This document shows, piece by piece, positions 47,663-56,694 of a stretch of 64,000 bases of DNA. The stretch spans positions 124,001-188,000 of the forward strand of contig NZ_AORL01000022.1 in assembly GCF_000383095.1 (NCBI RefSeq). Direction: 5' to 3'. The notes beneath the pieces were generated by a model. The model saw nothing but the letters and a program-made list of their open reading frames with translations. It searched no databases and was not told where the DNA came from. Both the position numbers and the translations under genes were made by a program. Source of the stretch: Sphingomonas sp. PR090111-T3T-6A. Its GTDB lineage: Bacteria > Pseudomonadota > Alphaproteobacteria > Sphingomonadales > Sphingomonadaceae. Each line of letters starts with the position of its first letter. The first letter of the stretch is position 1.

Positions 47663-47961
47663 GCGGTCGCTCCGATCAGCGAGGAGAAGATGTTGGGCAG
47701 CAGGATCTTCTGGAGGATGGAGATCGCCAGCAGCACCACCATCGGCGAGAAATCGAGCCCGCCGAAATCGGGCAGGATGCGGCGGATCGGCCGGTAGAGC
47801 GGCTCCGTCACCCGATCGAGCGCATAGAGGAACTGGCGCACGAAATCGTTGCGCGTGTTGATGACGTTGAACGCCACCAGCCAGGACAGCACGATCTGGA
47901 TCATGATGATCCAGAACAGCAGGTCGAGCAGCAGGTTCAGAATCTGGTAGATCGAAAGCAT
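47659..47961 (-). CDS. YggT family membrane protein
   Basis: 100 residues from the ATG at 47961 ([15 protein letters not shown]); a frame from 48132 overlaps argB and is rejected. Two hydrophobic segments surround the family motif [14 protein letters not shown] near residue 60, followed by [14 protein letters not shown]. YggT proteins are implicated in osmotic or membrane homeostasis and cell division, with no defined activity. Linked to argB upstream (55 bases) and folD downstream (overlap). Confidence 0.88.
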   Translation of the reverse strand: MLSIYQILNLLLDLLFWIIMIQIVLSWLVAFNVINTRNDFVRQFLYALDRVTEPLYRPIRRILPDFGGLDFSPMVVLLAISILQKILLPNIFSSLIGATA

Positions 47962-48016
47962 CGACAAATCCCTCTCGCCCGAGGCCCTTCTATCCGAGCC
48001 CCGCGCCGCTTTCCAC

Positions 48017-48928
48017 TCAGCCCGCGCGCACCAGCGTGCCGGCGCCCTGACGGGTGAAGATTTCCAGCAGCATCGCGTGGCGGATGCGCCCGTCAAGGAT
48101 GACGGCGGCGTCCACCCCCGCCTCGATGGCATGCACGCAGGTCTCCATCTTGGGGATCATCCCGCCGGAGATGGTGCCGTCCGCCTTCAGCCGCTCGACA
48201 TCGCCGGGCACGAGGTCGGAGAGCAGCTTCTTCTCCTTGTCGAGCACGCCCGCCACGTCGGTCAGCAGGAAGAGGCGCGAGGCGCCCAGCGCCGCCGCGA
48301 TCGCGCCCGCCATGGTGTCTGCGTTGATGTTGTAGGTGTGGCCGTCCATCCCGATCGCGATCGGCGCCACCACCGGGATCACGCCCGAGGCCGAGAGCTG
48401 GTCGAGGATGGTGCGGTCGACGTGGGTCGGCTCGCCGACGAAGCCGAGATCGACATGACGCTCGATGCCCTGGAGCTTGTCCGGCGTCGTGCGGCCGACC
48501 TTCTCGGCCGTCACCAGCCGCGCGTCCTTGCCCGAGATGCCGACGGCGCGGCCGCCCGCCGCCCCGATCCAGCCGACGATTTCCTTGTTGATCGATCCGG
48601 CGAGCACCATCTCCGCGATCTGCGCCGTCTCCGCATCCGTCACGCGCAGGCCGTCGACGAAGCGGGATTCGACGCCGAGGCGCTTCAGCATCGATCCGAT
48701 CTGCGGGCCGCCGCCATGCACCACCACCGGGTTGATGCCCACCGCCTTCAGCAGCACGACATCCTCGGCGAAGCTGCGCGCCAGCTCCGGATCGCCCATG
48801 GCGTGGCCGCCATATTTGACCACGAAGGTCTTGCCCGCATAGCGCTGGAGATAAGGCAGCGCCTCGGTGAGCGTTTCCGCCTTGGCGAGCATGGCGGGAT
48901 CGGGGAGGAGATCGGGCAGCAGCGTCAT
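48017..48928 (-). CDS. argB: Acetylglutamate kinase
   Basis: 303 residues. It phosphorylates N-acetylglutamate, the second step of arginine synthesis. Amino acid kinase motifs: VVKYGGHAM near residue 37, VHGGGPQIG near 70, [14 protein letters not shown] and the ATP-binding [13 protein letters not shown]. Family members like this are often feedback-inhibited by arginine when they carry an N-terminal helix; the 30 residues before VVKYGG ([14 protein letters not shown]) fit such an extension. Confidence 0.95.
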   Translation of the reverse strand: MTLLPDLLPDPAMLAKAETLTEALPYLQRYAGKTFVVKYGGHAMGDPELARSFAEDVVLLKAVGINPVVVHGGGPQIGSMLKRLGVESRFVDGLRVTDAETAQIAEMVLAGSINKEIVGWIGAAGGRAVGISGKDARLVTAEKVGRTTPDKLQGIERHVDLGFVGEPTHVDRTILDQLSASGVIPVVAPIAIGMDGHTYNINADTMAGAIAAALGASRLFLLTDVAGVLDKEKKLLSDLVPGDVERLKADGTISGGMIPKMETCVHAIEAGVDAAVILDGRIRHAMLLEIFTRQGAGTLVRAG

Positions 48929-48968
48929 GGCTGCGCCATAGCGGGAGCGGGGCCCCGCCGGAACCCTC

Positions 48969-49622
48969 TTATGCCGCGCGCGCGTCGATCCGGCGGCCGA
49001 GCCACACCAGTCCGGTGATCAGCCATGGCACGAACACCACCGACAGCACCACCTTGGTGAGCATCTGCCCCGCCATCAGCGCCAGGATCGGGCGCTCGCC
49101 GAGGAAGGAGATGGTGATGAACAGCAGCGTGTCGATGATCTGGCTGACCATGCTCGCGATCATGCCACGCAGCCAGATCAGCTTCCCCTCGCCCCGCGAC
49201 AGCTTGGAGAAGATCAGCACGTTGAGCGTCTGCGACGTGCCGTAGGAGATGAAGCCCGCCATCATCATCCGCGCGCCCTGCCCGACGACGATCGGGAAGG
49301 CGGCCACGGCCGGCGCGTACATGTCCTTGTCGGCCGGCAGCAGCAGCACGATCTGGATCAGCACGGCCGCCGTGATCATCGGCACGAAGCCGAAGCGGAC
49401 CAGCCGGGTGGCGGTGGCCTGCCCGTAAAGCTCGGCCGTGGCGCTGCCCAGCGCGACCAGCAGCAGGAAGGCGAAGATGCCCGCTTCCACCGCGAGCGGC
49501 CCGAGCGCGACCTGTTTCACGCCGAGAATGCCCGCCATGCAGACCATCCCGCCATAGAAGAGCGAGAAGAGAAACAGCGAACGGGGAATCTGGTGGGTGG
49601 CGGGCGCCGTCGTCGTGGACAT
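48969..49622 (-). CDS. yhhQ: Queuosine precursor transporter (YhhQ/VUT family)
   Basis: 217 residues from the ATG at 49622; another in-frame ATG lies three codons upstream. Six membrane helices; blocks [43 protein letters not shown] and [18 protein letters not shown] match the VUT family. E. coli YhhQ imports preQ0/preQ1 for queuosine in tRNA, and the same role is inferred. It is 40 bases upstream of argB on the same strand. Confidence 0.9.
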   Translation of the reverse strand: MSTTTAPATHQIPRSLFLFSLFYGGMVCMAGILGVKQVALGPLAVEAGIFAFLLLVALGSATAELYGQATATRLVRFGFVPMITAAVLIQIVLLLPADKDMYAPAVAAFPIVVGQGARMMMAGFISYGTSQTLNVLIFSKLSRGEGKLIWLRGMIASMVSQIIDTLLFITISFLGERPILALMAGQMLTKVVLSVVFVPWLITGLVWLGRRIDARAA

Positions 49623-49650
49623 GCGCCCCACTATCCGCTTTCGGCGGAGA

Positions 49651-49685
49651 CGAAAAGGCCGGACGCATCATGATCCGTCCGGCCT
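49651..49685 (-). terminator. Rho-independent terminator between a secreted protein gene and yhhQ
   Basis: AGGCCGGACG (49656-49665) pairs perfectly with CGTCCGGCCT (49676-49685); TTTT follows on the minus strand. It ends the upstream secreted-protein transcript 10 bases after its stop, 29 bases before the yhhQ start. Confidence 0.82.
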
Positions 49686-49694
49686 CTCCATCGA

Positions 49695-50270
49695 TCAGAT
49701 GCTGTTGCGCGGGATCGGGCCGGGCTTGGCCTCGGCCGGGGTCGCCGGCGCGGCCGAAGGCTGGGCCGCCGCCGTGCCGCAGGCGCCCGAGCTGCTGCGC
49801 TCGACCTTGGGCGCCTTGCCGTCGCCCATGGAGGTCACCTGCACGCTCCGGGTGCAGACGCCCTGCCCGTTCGAGGTCGACACCATGCTGAAGCTGCTCG
49901 CGCCCGCCGGAGCGCCGGCCAGCGTCGCCGCGTGGAGGGCGGCGTCGGGCGAGGCGTGCATCAACGCCGCCTGCCGCATCATCAGCGCGGCCTGCCGGTC
50001 CATCTCGGCGGAGATGCGGTCGAGTTCGGCGAAGGGCGAGTCGACACCGAAGGCAGCGTCGAGGAAACCCGCCGCGACCATCGGCGCGGCCTCGTCGCGC
50101 ACAACGATGCGCGGGGCGACATTGCCGGTGTAGTGAATCTGCTCGACGCTGCCGTCGGGAAGCTGGACGGTCATCACATGAACGGGCACGCGCTCGGCCG
50201 CGGCAACCGCAGTGACGCCGGCCAGCGCCACGGCCACGCCCGTGAACATCAGGAGTCGCTTGGAAGGCAT
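49695..50270 (-). CDS. Exported hypothetical protein
   Basis: 191 residues: signal peptide (LLMFTGVAVALAGVTAVAAAE), a short beta-type start (VHVMTVQLPDGSVEQIHYTGNVAPRI split over residues 30-55), a Met/Ala-rich helical middle (AEMDRQAALMMRQAALMHA) and a Pro/Ala tail. Two cysteines, in GVCTRSV and GACGTA, may pair. The pattern is familiar from sphingomonad hypothetical proteins, but no function is known. It has its own terminator and is divergent from the nupC-like gene. Confidence 0.72.
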   Translation of the reverse strand: MPSKRLLMFTGVAVALAGVTAVAAAERVPVHVMTVQLPDGSVEQIHYTGNVAPRIVVRDEAAPMVAAGFLDAAFGVDSPFAELDRISAEMDRQAALMMRQAALMHASPDAALHAATLAGAPAGASSFSMVSTSNGQGVCTRSVQVTSMGDGKAPKVERSSSGACGTAAAQPSAAPATPAEAKPGPIPRNSI

Positions 50271-50333
50271 CGGAACATTTCCCTCATCGGTGGTGGACGG
50301 ATGCGGGGCCTATCCTGCGCAACGCCACTGAAC

Positions 50334-50348
50334 GCCCGTTGAACGGGC
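50334..50348. promoter_or_regulatory. Palindrome upstream of the nucleoside transporter
   Basis: GCCCGTT, one base, then AACGGGC form a perfect 7-1-7 palindrome in the 190-base divergent region between the exported protein and nupC genes. It could be an operator. Nothing else stands out in this gap. Confidence 0.25.
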
Positions 50349-50460
50349 CGGGACGAACCGCGCGATCGAGGCTGGCCCAAATCACCGCGCTGTGTATGAG
50401 TGCGATCCCGGCGCAGCCGGGGGGCGAGCGCCTTCCGCCCATGGGGAAGCCTGCCACTCG

Positions 50461-51759
50461 ATGACCAAGTTCCTGACCGGCCTTGCCGGCATCGCCGTAA
50501 TCCTGCTGATCGCATACATCTTCTCGGCCGATCGCCGTGCCATCCGGCTGCGCGTGGTGGGCGCCGCCTTCGCGCTTCAGGCGGCCATCGCCGTGCTCGT
50601 CCTCTATGTGCCGACAGGCCGCTGGGTATTGGCGCAGATGTCGGGCGGGGTGGCCGATCTGCTCGGCTATGCGAACGCGGGCACGCAGTTCCTGTTCGGC
50701 GCGCTCGCGACCGACCGTCTCGGCCAGATGTTCGCGATCCAGGCGCTGCCGGTGATCATCTTCTTCGCAGCCTTGGTCTCGATCCTCTACCATGTCGGGA
50801 TCATGCAGCTCGTCGTGCGCTGGATCGGCGGCGCGATCGAGGCCGTGGTCGGCGTCTCCAAGGTCGAGTCCCTGTGTGCTGCGGCCAACATCTTCGTCGG
50901 GCAGAGCGAATCGCCGCTCGTCATCCGCCCCTATCTGGCGGGCCTGTCGCAGACGCAGGTGTTCGCGGTGATGACCAGCGGCATGGCGGGCGTCGCCGGC
51001 ACGATCCTCGCGGCCTATGCCTCGATGGGGATCAAGATCGACTATCTGCTGGCGGCGAGCTTCATGTCGGCGCCGGGCGGCCTGCTGATGGCCAAGATCA
51101 TCATGCCCGACCGCGTCGACCCGCATGTGCAGGACGCGCAGATCGAGCTGGCGCAGGCCCGCATCAGCGGACAGGGGCCGGCCGCCCTCCTCCCCGAAGG
51201 CGAGGCGCCGCCGCAGATGGAAGTCCATCATGGCGACGAGAAGCCCGCCAACATCATCATGGCGGCCGCACAGGGCGCGCAGACCGGCGTCCGCCTCGCG
51301 GTGGCGGTGGGCGCCATGGTGCTGGCCTTCGTCGCGCTGGTGGCGCTCGCCAACGGCCTGCTGACCGGCGTCGGCCACTGGTTCGGGTTCGAGGACCTCA
51401 CCTTCCAGCGGCTGCTCGGCTATGCCTTCGCGCCGGTGATGTTCCTGCTGAACGTGCCGTGGCATGAGGCGGGGATCGCGGGCGGGCTGTTCGGCGAGAA
51501 GATCGTGCTCAACGAGTTCGTCGCCTATATCTCGCTCGGCAAGGATCAGGCGATGCTCTCGCCGCACACGGTCGCGGTGGTGACGTTCGCCCTTTGTGGC
51601 TTCGCCAACTTCTCGTCGATCGCGATCCAGATGGCGGTGACGGGCAATCTCGCGCCCAACCAGCGGCCGACCATCGCCAAGCTCGGCCTGCGCGCGCTGC
51701 TGGCCGGCAGCCTCGCCAACCTGATGTCGGCGGCCTTCGCGGGGCTGCTGCTCGCCTGA
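50461..51759 (+). CDS. nupC: Concentrative nucleoside transporter (NupC/CNT family)
   Basis: 432 residues from the ATG at 50461. About ten membrane segments. Family motifs: AANIFVGQSESPLVIRPYL near residue 140, VMTSGMAGVAGTILAAYAS and the C-terminal LCGFANFSSIAIQ. It imports nucleosides with a proton or sodium gradient. Standing alone with a divergent neighbour, it has no linked nucleoside catabolic genes here. Confidence 0.93.
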   Translation: MTKFLTGLAGIAVILLIAYIFSADRRAIRLRVVGAAFALQAAIAVLVLYVPTGRWVLAQMSGGVADLLGYANAGTQFLFGALATDRLGQMFAIQALPVIIFFAALVSILYHVGIMQLVVRWIGGAIEAVVGVSKVESLCAAANIFVGQSESPLVIRPYLAGLSQTQVFAVMTSGMAGVAGTILAAYASMGIKIDYLLAASFMSAPGGLLMAKIIMPDRVDPHVQDAQIELAQARISGQGPAALLPEGEAPPQMEVHHGDEKPANIIMAAAQGAQTGVRLAVAVGAMVLAFVALVALANGLLTGVGHWFGFEDLTFQRLLGYAFAPVMFLLNVPWHEAGIAGGLFGEKIVLNEFVAYISLGKDQAMLSPHTVAVVTFALCGFANFSSIAIQMAVTGNLAPNQRPTIAKLGLRALLAGSLANLMSAAFAGLLLA

Positions 51760-51801
51760 TCGCGGGAGGGGGCGCCGCGCCTCGGCGTCCCCCCGATCTG
51801 C

Positions 51802-52239
51802 TTACTTCTTCAGGCGGGTGTTGCAGGCGCTCCAATATTGCGGCCAGGTCTGGCCGGCCGGGATCTTGCCGGCGGCCTTGTCGGCCTTCCACATCTGGCC
51901 GCACTGGCGCTGGCGATCGTGCATGGCCTGCATCGCCGGGCTCTGTGCGGAGGGCAGATGCGAGGCGGGGTTCGCCTTCGCCGACGGCACCGCCGCCGCG
52001 ACCGGCTTGACCACGGGCGCAGGCGCAGCCGGCTTCGCGGCAGGAGCCGGAGCGGCGGCGGCCCCCGATCCGCGGCACTGGGCGAGGAACTGGTTCCAGG
52101 TCTGGCCGGCGGGCAGCGTCTTGTTGGCCTTGGCCGCCTGATATTTGGCGCCGCAGACCTTCATGATGTTGTCGGCGGCGTGCGCCGGCATGGCCAGCCC
52201 CGCGACCAGCAGCATCGAACTCGCGAAGATCACCTTCAT
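51802..52239 (-). CDS. Exported protein with two PsiF-like cysteine repeats
   Basis: 145 residues from the ATG at 52239 (GGAGGAACGAG upstream). Signal peptide ends AHAADN near residue 22. Two similar 27-residue units, one near 28-54 and one near 114-140, share C-G-x-x-x/Y-x-A-x-K-A-x-K and PAGQTW-x-Q with a final Cys, so each unit has a C-x25-C pair probably bridged in the periplasm. A Pro/Ala-rich linker joins them. The pattern recalls PsiF repeats of phosphate-starvation proteins, but assignment is tentative and function unknown. Confidence 0.7.
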   Translation of the reverse strand: MKVIFASSMLLVAGLAMPAHAADNIMKVCGAKYQAAKANKTLPAGQTWNQFLAQCRGSGAAAAPAPAAKPAAPAPVVKPVAAAVPSAKANPASHLPSAQSPAMQAMHDRQRQCGQMWKADKAAGKIPAGQTWPQYWSACNTRLKK

Positions 52240-52303
52240 GCTCGTTCCTCCTCCTTGACCCCGAGGAACCATAACATAGGCGGCACGACATGCCATGGCC
52301 TGC

Positions 52304-52828
52304 TCAGCGCATGGCGGACCGGATTTTCGTCGCAATCGCGGCCAGTTCCCTCGGATCGGCGGGCGGCTGCTTGTAGGAGGTCTGTGCGAGCGGCACGGTC
52401 TTCCACTGCGGCGTGACGTGCATGTGGAAGTGGAAGACGGTCTGCCCCGCCGCCTCGCCGCTGTTCTGGCGGATGAAGATGCCGTCGGGATGGAGCGCAC
52501 GGGCCTCAGCCTTCGCCAGCCGCTGCGTCACCCGCATCAGATGGTCGAGCACGGGCGGGGGAATATCCATCAGGTTGCGGTAATGCCCCTTGGGGATCAC
52601 CAGCAGGTCGCCGGTCGACAGCGGATGGATGTTCATGAAGGCGAGCACCTGCTTGTCTTCATACACCCGCGTCGCCGGCAGCCTGCCCGCGAGGATGCGC
52701 GCGAAGGCGTTGCCCCGGTCATAGGCGCCGGTGAGCCCCGTGGCGGAGCCCGGCGTGGTGCCGGGCGCCACCTCGGCCGCCGCAGGCGCGGCGAGCGCGA
52801 GCGCCGCCAGCGCAAGGAGCGCCCGCAT
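52304..52828 (-). CDS. HIT family protein with an export signal
   Basis: 174 residues. The catalytic triad HFHMH at His133, His135 and His137 and the upstream NSGEAAGQTV are typical of the HINT branch of HIT nucleotide hydrolases. The N-terminus is a clear signal peptide (LLALAALALAAPAAAEV), unlike cytosolic HIT proteins, so it is predicted periplasmic. The loop after the signal is Gly/Thr rich. Its start overlaps the stop of the hydroxyacyl-CoA dehydrogenase gene by 1 base (TGATG). Confidence 0.87.
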   Translation of the reverse strand: MRALLALAALALAAPAAAEVAPGTTPGSATGLTGAYDRGNAFARILAGRLPATRVYEDKQVLAFMNIHPLSTGDLLVIPKGHYRNLMDIPPPVLDHLMRVTQRLAKAEARALHPDGIFIRQNSGEAAGQTVFHFHMHVTPQWKTVPLAQTSYKQPPADPRELAAIATKIRSAMR

Positions 52829-53697
52829 CAGCGGGTCGGCACGGGCTCGGCGCCCGAATAGTCGTAGAAGCCGCGCTTCGTCTTGCGGCCGAGCCAGCCA
52901 GCCTCGACATATTTCACCAGCAGCGGCGCCGGGCGGAATTTGGGATCGCCGGTGCCGGTGAACAGCACCTTGGTGATCTCTAGGCAGGTATCGAGGCCGA
53001 TGAAGTCCGCCAGCGTCAGCGGGCCCATCGGATGGTTGAGCCCGAGGCTCACCGCCGCATCGATGTCGCGGACATTCGCCACGCCCTCGCCCAGCGCGAA
53101 GATCGCCTCGTTGAGCATCGGCATCAGCACGCGGTTGACGATGAAGCCCGGCGCGTCGTTGGCGTGGACGACCTCCTTGCCCAAGGCCTTCGCGAACGCC
53201 TCGACGCGCGCCACCGTCTCGTCCGAGGTGGCGAGGCCGCGGATCAGCTCGATCGGCTTCATCACCGGCACGGGGTTGAAGAAATGCACGCCCATGAAGC
53301 GGCCGGCATCGGGCGCGGCCTGCGCGAGGCGGGTGATCGGGATCGACGAGGTGTTGGTGGCGAGGATCGCGTTCGGACCCATCCGCGCGCCGACCTCGGC
53401 GAAGATGGTGCGCTTGATCTCCTCGCGCTCGGTCGCCGCCTCGATGACGATGAAGGCGTCGCCGAAGGCGCCATAATGGTCGACCGTCTCGATCCGGGCG
53501 AGCGCAGCCTCGGCCTCCGCCGCCGTCACCTTGCCCTTCTCGACCGCCGAGCCGAGCCGCTTGGCGATGCCGGCCTTGCCCTTCTCGGCCAGCGCCACGT
53601 CGCGATCGGACAGCAGCACGCGGAAGCCCGACTGGGCCGCCACCTGCGCGATCCCCGCGCCCATCTGACCAGCCCCGATGACGCCGACGGTTTCCAT
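52828..53697 (-). CDS. 3-hydroxybutyryl-CoA dehydrogenase
   Basis: 289 residues. NAD-binding [18 protein letters not shown] at the N-terminus, the [16 protein letters not shown] segment with the catalytic histidine (GVHFFNP) near residue 140, and the C-terminal helical domain [16 protein letters not shown]. It oxidises 3-hydroxyacyl-CoA, fitting short-chain fatty acid or PHB metabolism; PaaH or Hbd cannot be separated by sequence alone. AAGGAGAGTCAC precedes the ATG. Upstream is egtD, a context discussed in the findings. Confidence 0.93.
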   Translation of the reverse strand: METVGVIGAGQMGAGIAQVAAQSGFRVLLSDRDVALAEKGKAGIAKRLGSAVEKGKVTAAEAEAALARIETVDHYGAFGDAFIVIEAATEREEIKRTIFAEVGARMGPNAILATNTSSIPITRLAQAAPDAGRFMGVHFFNPVPVMKPIELIRGLATSDETVARVEAFAKALGKEVVHANDAPGFIVNRVLMPMLNEAIFALGEGVANVRDIDAAVSLGLNHPMGPLTLADFIGLDTCLEITKVLFTGTGDPKFRPAPLLVKYVEAGWLGRKTKRGFYDYSGAEPVPTR

Positions 53698-53759
53698 GTG
53701 ACTCTCCTTCAGGATCTTTCCGCCCGCCTAGCGGGGTTCGCGCCCGAAGGACAGGGGCG

Positions 53760-54734
53760 TCAGGGGGCCGTGCGCGGCGGCTTCACCTCGGCGAGCAGGA
53801 TGGCGAAGCGATCCTGCGGATCGGTCCATTCCGCGATCGGTGCCCAGCCGCCGGCGGCCAGCAGCAGGCGCGCGCTGCGGCGATCATATTTGTGGCTGTT
53901 CTCGGTGTGGATCGTCTCGCCGCCCCGGATCGCGAAGCGATGGCCGGCGGCGGTGAAGCTCATGTCACGCACTGCTTCCAGATGCATCTCGATCCGCGCC
54001 TCGGGATCGTTCCACCGTGCGACGTGGCGGAAGGCCTCCACCGGAATGTCGCCATCCAGCTCGCGGTTGATGCGGTGAAGGAGGTTGAGGTTGAACGCCG
54101 CCGTCACCCCCTGCGCATCGTCATAGGCGGAGATCAGCGCCGCCTCGTCCTTCACCCGGTCCATGCCGATCAGCAGCATCGCGCCGACGCCCAGCGTCCC
54201 CGCCATCGCGCGCAGCAGGTCGACGGCGGTCGGAGCCGTCAGGTTGCCGACCGTCGATCCGGGAAAGAAGCCCAGCCGGGGTGCGTGGCCGATCGCCTCG
54301 GGTAGCGCGATCGGGTGCATGAAATCCGCCTCGATCGGATGGACCGGCAGGCCGGGGAAGCGCTCCGCCAGCGCGGCGGCGGATTCGCGCAGAAAGTCGC
54401 CCGAGATATCAATCGGCACATAAGAGGACGGCTGGACGGCGCCCAGCAGCAAAGGCGTCTTGGCCGACGATCCCGATCCGAACTCGACCACCGCGCGGCC
54501 GGGGCCGGCGAGCTTGGCCACGTCGCACGCATAGATCTCCAGCAGCGCGCGCTCGGTGCGGGTGGGGTAATATTCGGGGAGGTCGGTGATCTCCTCGAAC
54601 AGCTCCGATCCGCGCCGGTCGTAGAACCAGCGCGCCGGGATCGCCTTGCGCGCGCCCGAGAGCCCCGCAATCACATCGGCGCGGAACGCGGGATCGACAT
54701 CGGGCTTCGTTTCGCGTTCCGCTTCCAGCAGCAT
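53760..54734 (-). CDS. egtD: L-histidine N(alpha)-methyltransferase EgtD
   Basis: 324 residues from the ATG at 54734, which follows the egtB stop by one base. It trimethylates histidine to hercynine with SAM, the first step of ergothioneine synthesis. Markers: RWFYDRRGSELFEEITDLPEYY is split here as RWFYDRRGSELF then ITDLPEYYPTRTE near residue 50, SAM motif VEFGSGSSAKT near 84, and FFPGSTVGNL. The C-terminal HTENSHKY supplies substrate-binding residues. Paired with egtB in one operon. Confidence 0.95.
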   Translation of the reverse strand: MLLEAERETKPDVDPAFRADVIAGLSGARKAIPARWFYDRRGSELFEEITDLPEYYPTRTERALLEIYACDVAKLAGPGRAVVEFGSGSSAKTPLLLGAVQPSSYVPIDISGDFLRESAAALAERFPGLPVHPIEADFMHPIALPEAIGHAPRLGFFPGSTVGNLTAPTAVDLLRAMAGTLGVGAMLLIGMDRVKDEAALISAYDDAQGVTAAFNLNLLHRINRELDGDIPVEAFRHVARWNDPEARIEMHLEAVRDMSFTAAGHRFAIRGGETIHTENSHKYDRRSARLLLAAGGWAPIAEWTDPQDRFAILLAEVKPPRTAP

Positions 54735-54735
54735 G

Positions 54736-56031
54736 TCAGAGATCCTTCGCGAGGCGGACGCCGGTGAACTGCCAGCGCTGATGGGGGTAGAAGAAGTTGC
54801 GGTAGCTGGCGCGGGCATGGCCGCGCGGGGTGGCGCAGCTCCCGCCCTTGAGCACGAACTGCCCGGACATGAACTTGCCATTATACTCGCCGACCGCCCC
54901 CGGCGCCGCGCGGAAGCCGGGATGGGCGAGATAGGCGGACGCGGTCCATTCCCAGACATCGCCGAACATCTGCCGGAGCCCCGCGCCGGGCGCGGCAGGC
55001 AGCGGGCGGATCGCACCCGGCCCATCAAGGAAGGTGCCGTGCGCGGGATCGAGCCCTTCCGCCGCCGTCTCCCACTCTGCCTCGGTGGGCAGCCGCGCGC
55101 CGGCCCAGCGGGCATAGGCGTCGGCCTCGTAATAGCTGATGTGGCGGACGGGCGCGGACGGGTCCATCGCGGTCAGCCCGTCGAGCCCGAAGCGGCGACC
55201 CCAGCCGTCCTCCTCGTCCCGCCGCCAGTGGAGTGGCGCCTCGATCCGGTTCTCGCGCACCCAGCCCCAGCCGTCCGACAGCCAGAGCGAGGCGGTGGCA
55301 TAGCCGCCATCCTCGACGAAGGCGCGCCACTCGCCATTGGTGACGACGCGATCCGCCAGCGCATGAGGCGCAAGCCAGACGGTATGGCGCGGCCCCTCGC
55401 AGTCGAAGGCGAAGCCCTTGCCGTCATGGCCGACCTCTTGGCGTCCGGTGCGACCCTCGATCCAGCGGAGCGGTTCGGGCGCGGGGCTCGGCCGGCGCGG
55501 CTCGGCGGGCCAGAGCGCGGGCGCCAGCGGGTTCTGCGCGAAGAGGTGGAGGATGTCGGTGACCAGCAGCTCCTGATGCTGCTCCTCATGATGGCAGCCC
55601 AGCTCGACCAGAAGACGCGCCGCCTCGGGCAAATCGTCCCACGTCGCCGTGATCGCGGCATCGACATGCGCGCGATAGGCCCGCACCTCGTCGAGCGAGG
55701 GGCGCGTCAGCATTCCGCGCGAGGCGCGCGCGATCCGTTCGCCCTCGGCCTCGTAATAGCTGTTGAAGAGGAAGGGCCAGCTCGCGTCGAACGGCCGGTA
55801 GCCCGCCACATGGTCGCGCAGCACGAAGGTCTCGAAGAACCAGGTGACGTGCGCCAGATGCCATTTGGCGGGCGAGGCATCGGGCATCGACTGGGCGGTG
55901 GCGTCGGCATCGGAGAGCCTTTCCGCCAGCGCAAGCGTCAGCGCGCGGACGCGCCCGAAACGATCGAGGAGCCCCGATTCCCCTTTTGACGTGTCGCATG
56001 TCGGCGCGATCGCGTCGGCTCGTGCGGCCAT
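54736..56031 (-). CDS. egtB: Ergothioneine biosynthesis protein EgtB (sulfoxide synthase)
   Basis: 431 residues. It uses oxygen and a non-haem iron to join a thiol to hercynine. The DinB-like N-terminal domain carries the iron histidines: His61 (LAHVTWFFE) and His148 and His152 in HHEEQHQE. The C-terminal formylglycine-generating-enzyme-like domain shows ISYYEADAYARWAGARLPTE, DVWEWTASAY and LKGGSCATP. The final RWQFTGVRLAK is typical of the family. No egtC or egtA is adjacent, consistent with an EgtB using cysteine or gamma-glutamylcysteine; which one is unknown. Confidence 0.94.
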   Translation of the reverse strand: MAARADAIAPTCDTSKGESGLLDRFGRVRALTLALAERLSDADATAQSMPDASPAKWHLAHVTWFFETFVLRDHVAGYRPFDASWPFLFNSYYEAEGERIARASRGMLTRPSLDEVRAYRAHVDAAITATWDDLPEAARLLVELGCHHEEQHQELLVTDILHLFAQNPLAPALWPAEPRRPSPAPEPLRWIEGRTGRQEVGHDGKGFAFDCEGPRHTVWLAPHALADRVVTNGEWRAFVEDGGYATASLWLSDGWGWVRENRIEAPLHWRRDEEDGWGRRFGLDGLTAMDPSAPVRHISYYEADAYARWAGARLPTEAEWETAAEGLDPAHGTFLDGPGAIRPLPAAPGAGLRQMFGDVWEWTASAYLAHPGFRAAPGAVGEYNGKFMSGQFVLKGGSCATPRGHARASYRNFFYPHQRWQFTGVRLAKDL

Positions 56032-56108
56032 CCTATCACTCCCGGATCAGGAAGATTAACGAGTTCGATCGCGTAAAGGTTGCGACGATGGGTCCGATTT
56101 CAAGGGCT

Positions 56109-56681
56109 TCAGCCCTCGCGCGTCGCACCCGGCTGCCAGAGGACGTCCCGCGCGCCGCCGTCGTTGAGCACGCGGCAGAGCGTGAAGAGATGGTCCGACA
56201 GGCGATTGAGATAGCGCAGCGCCAGCGGATTGAGCGGGTGAGCGACCGCCGCCGCCACCGCGCTCCGCTCCGCCCGGCGCACCGTCGCGCGGGCGACATG
56301 GAGATGCGCCGCGCCGGGGTCTCCGCCCGGCAGGACGAAGCTGCGCAGCGGCGCGAGGCCCTCGTTCATCGCGTCGATCTCGCGCTCCAGCCGCTCGATC
56401 TGGGAGGCCACGATGCGCAGCGTCATCTCGGTCGGGGCGAAATCCTCGCCGGGCGTCGCGAGATCGGCGCCGAGATCGAACAGCTCGTTCTGGATGCGGC
56501 CGAGCATCGCGTCCGCTTCACCGCCGACATGCAGGCGGGCGACGCCGATCGCCGAGTTCGCCTCATCGACATCGCCGATCGCGGCGAAGCGGGGATCATG
56601 CTTGGGCGCGCGCGAACCGTCGACGAGGCCCGTCTCGCCGCCGTCGCCGGTGCGCGTGTAGATCTTGTTGAGCTTCACCAT
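56109..56681 (-). CDS. PduO-type cob(I)yrinic acid a,c-diamide adenosyltransferase
   Basis: 190 residues. It transfers adenosyl from ATP to cob(I)alamin, making coenzyme B12. The N-terminal KIYTRTGDGGETGLVDG is the ATP-binding signature, and FVLPGGDPGAAHLHVARATVRRAER near residues 115-140 with LNRLSDHLF is PduO-typical. The upstream HIG1-like gene and downstream hbd/egt genes lie on the same strand. Confidence 0.93.
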   Translation of the reverse strand: MVKLNKIYTRTGDGGETGLVDGSRAPKHDPRFAAIGDVDEANSAIGVARLHVGGEADAMLGRIQNELFDLGADLATPGEDFAPTEMTLRIVASQIERLEREIDAMNEGLAPLRSFVLPGGDPGAAHLHVARATVRRAERSAVAAAVAHPLNPLALRYLNRLSDHLFTLCRVLNDGGARDVLWQPGATREG

Positions 56682-56694
56682 GGCCGGGCGGCGA

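Noticed and set aside
51764-51789. G/C-rich hairpin between nupC and the PsiF-like gene as a terminator
   Set aside because: Neither strand has a T-tract after the stem, so it was not called.
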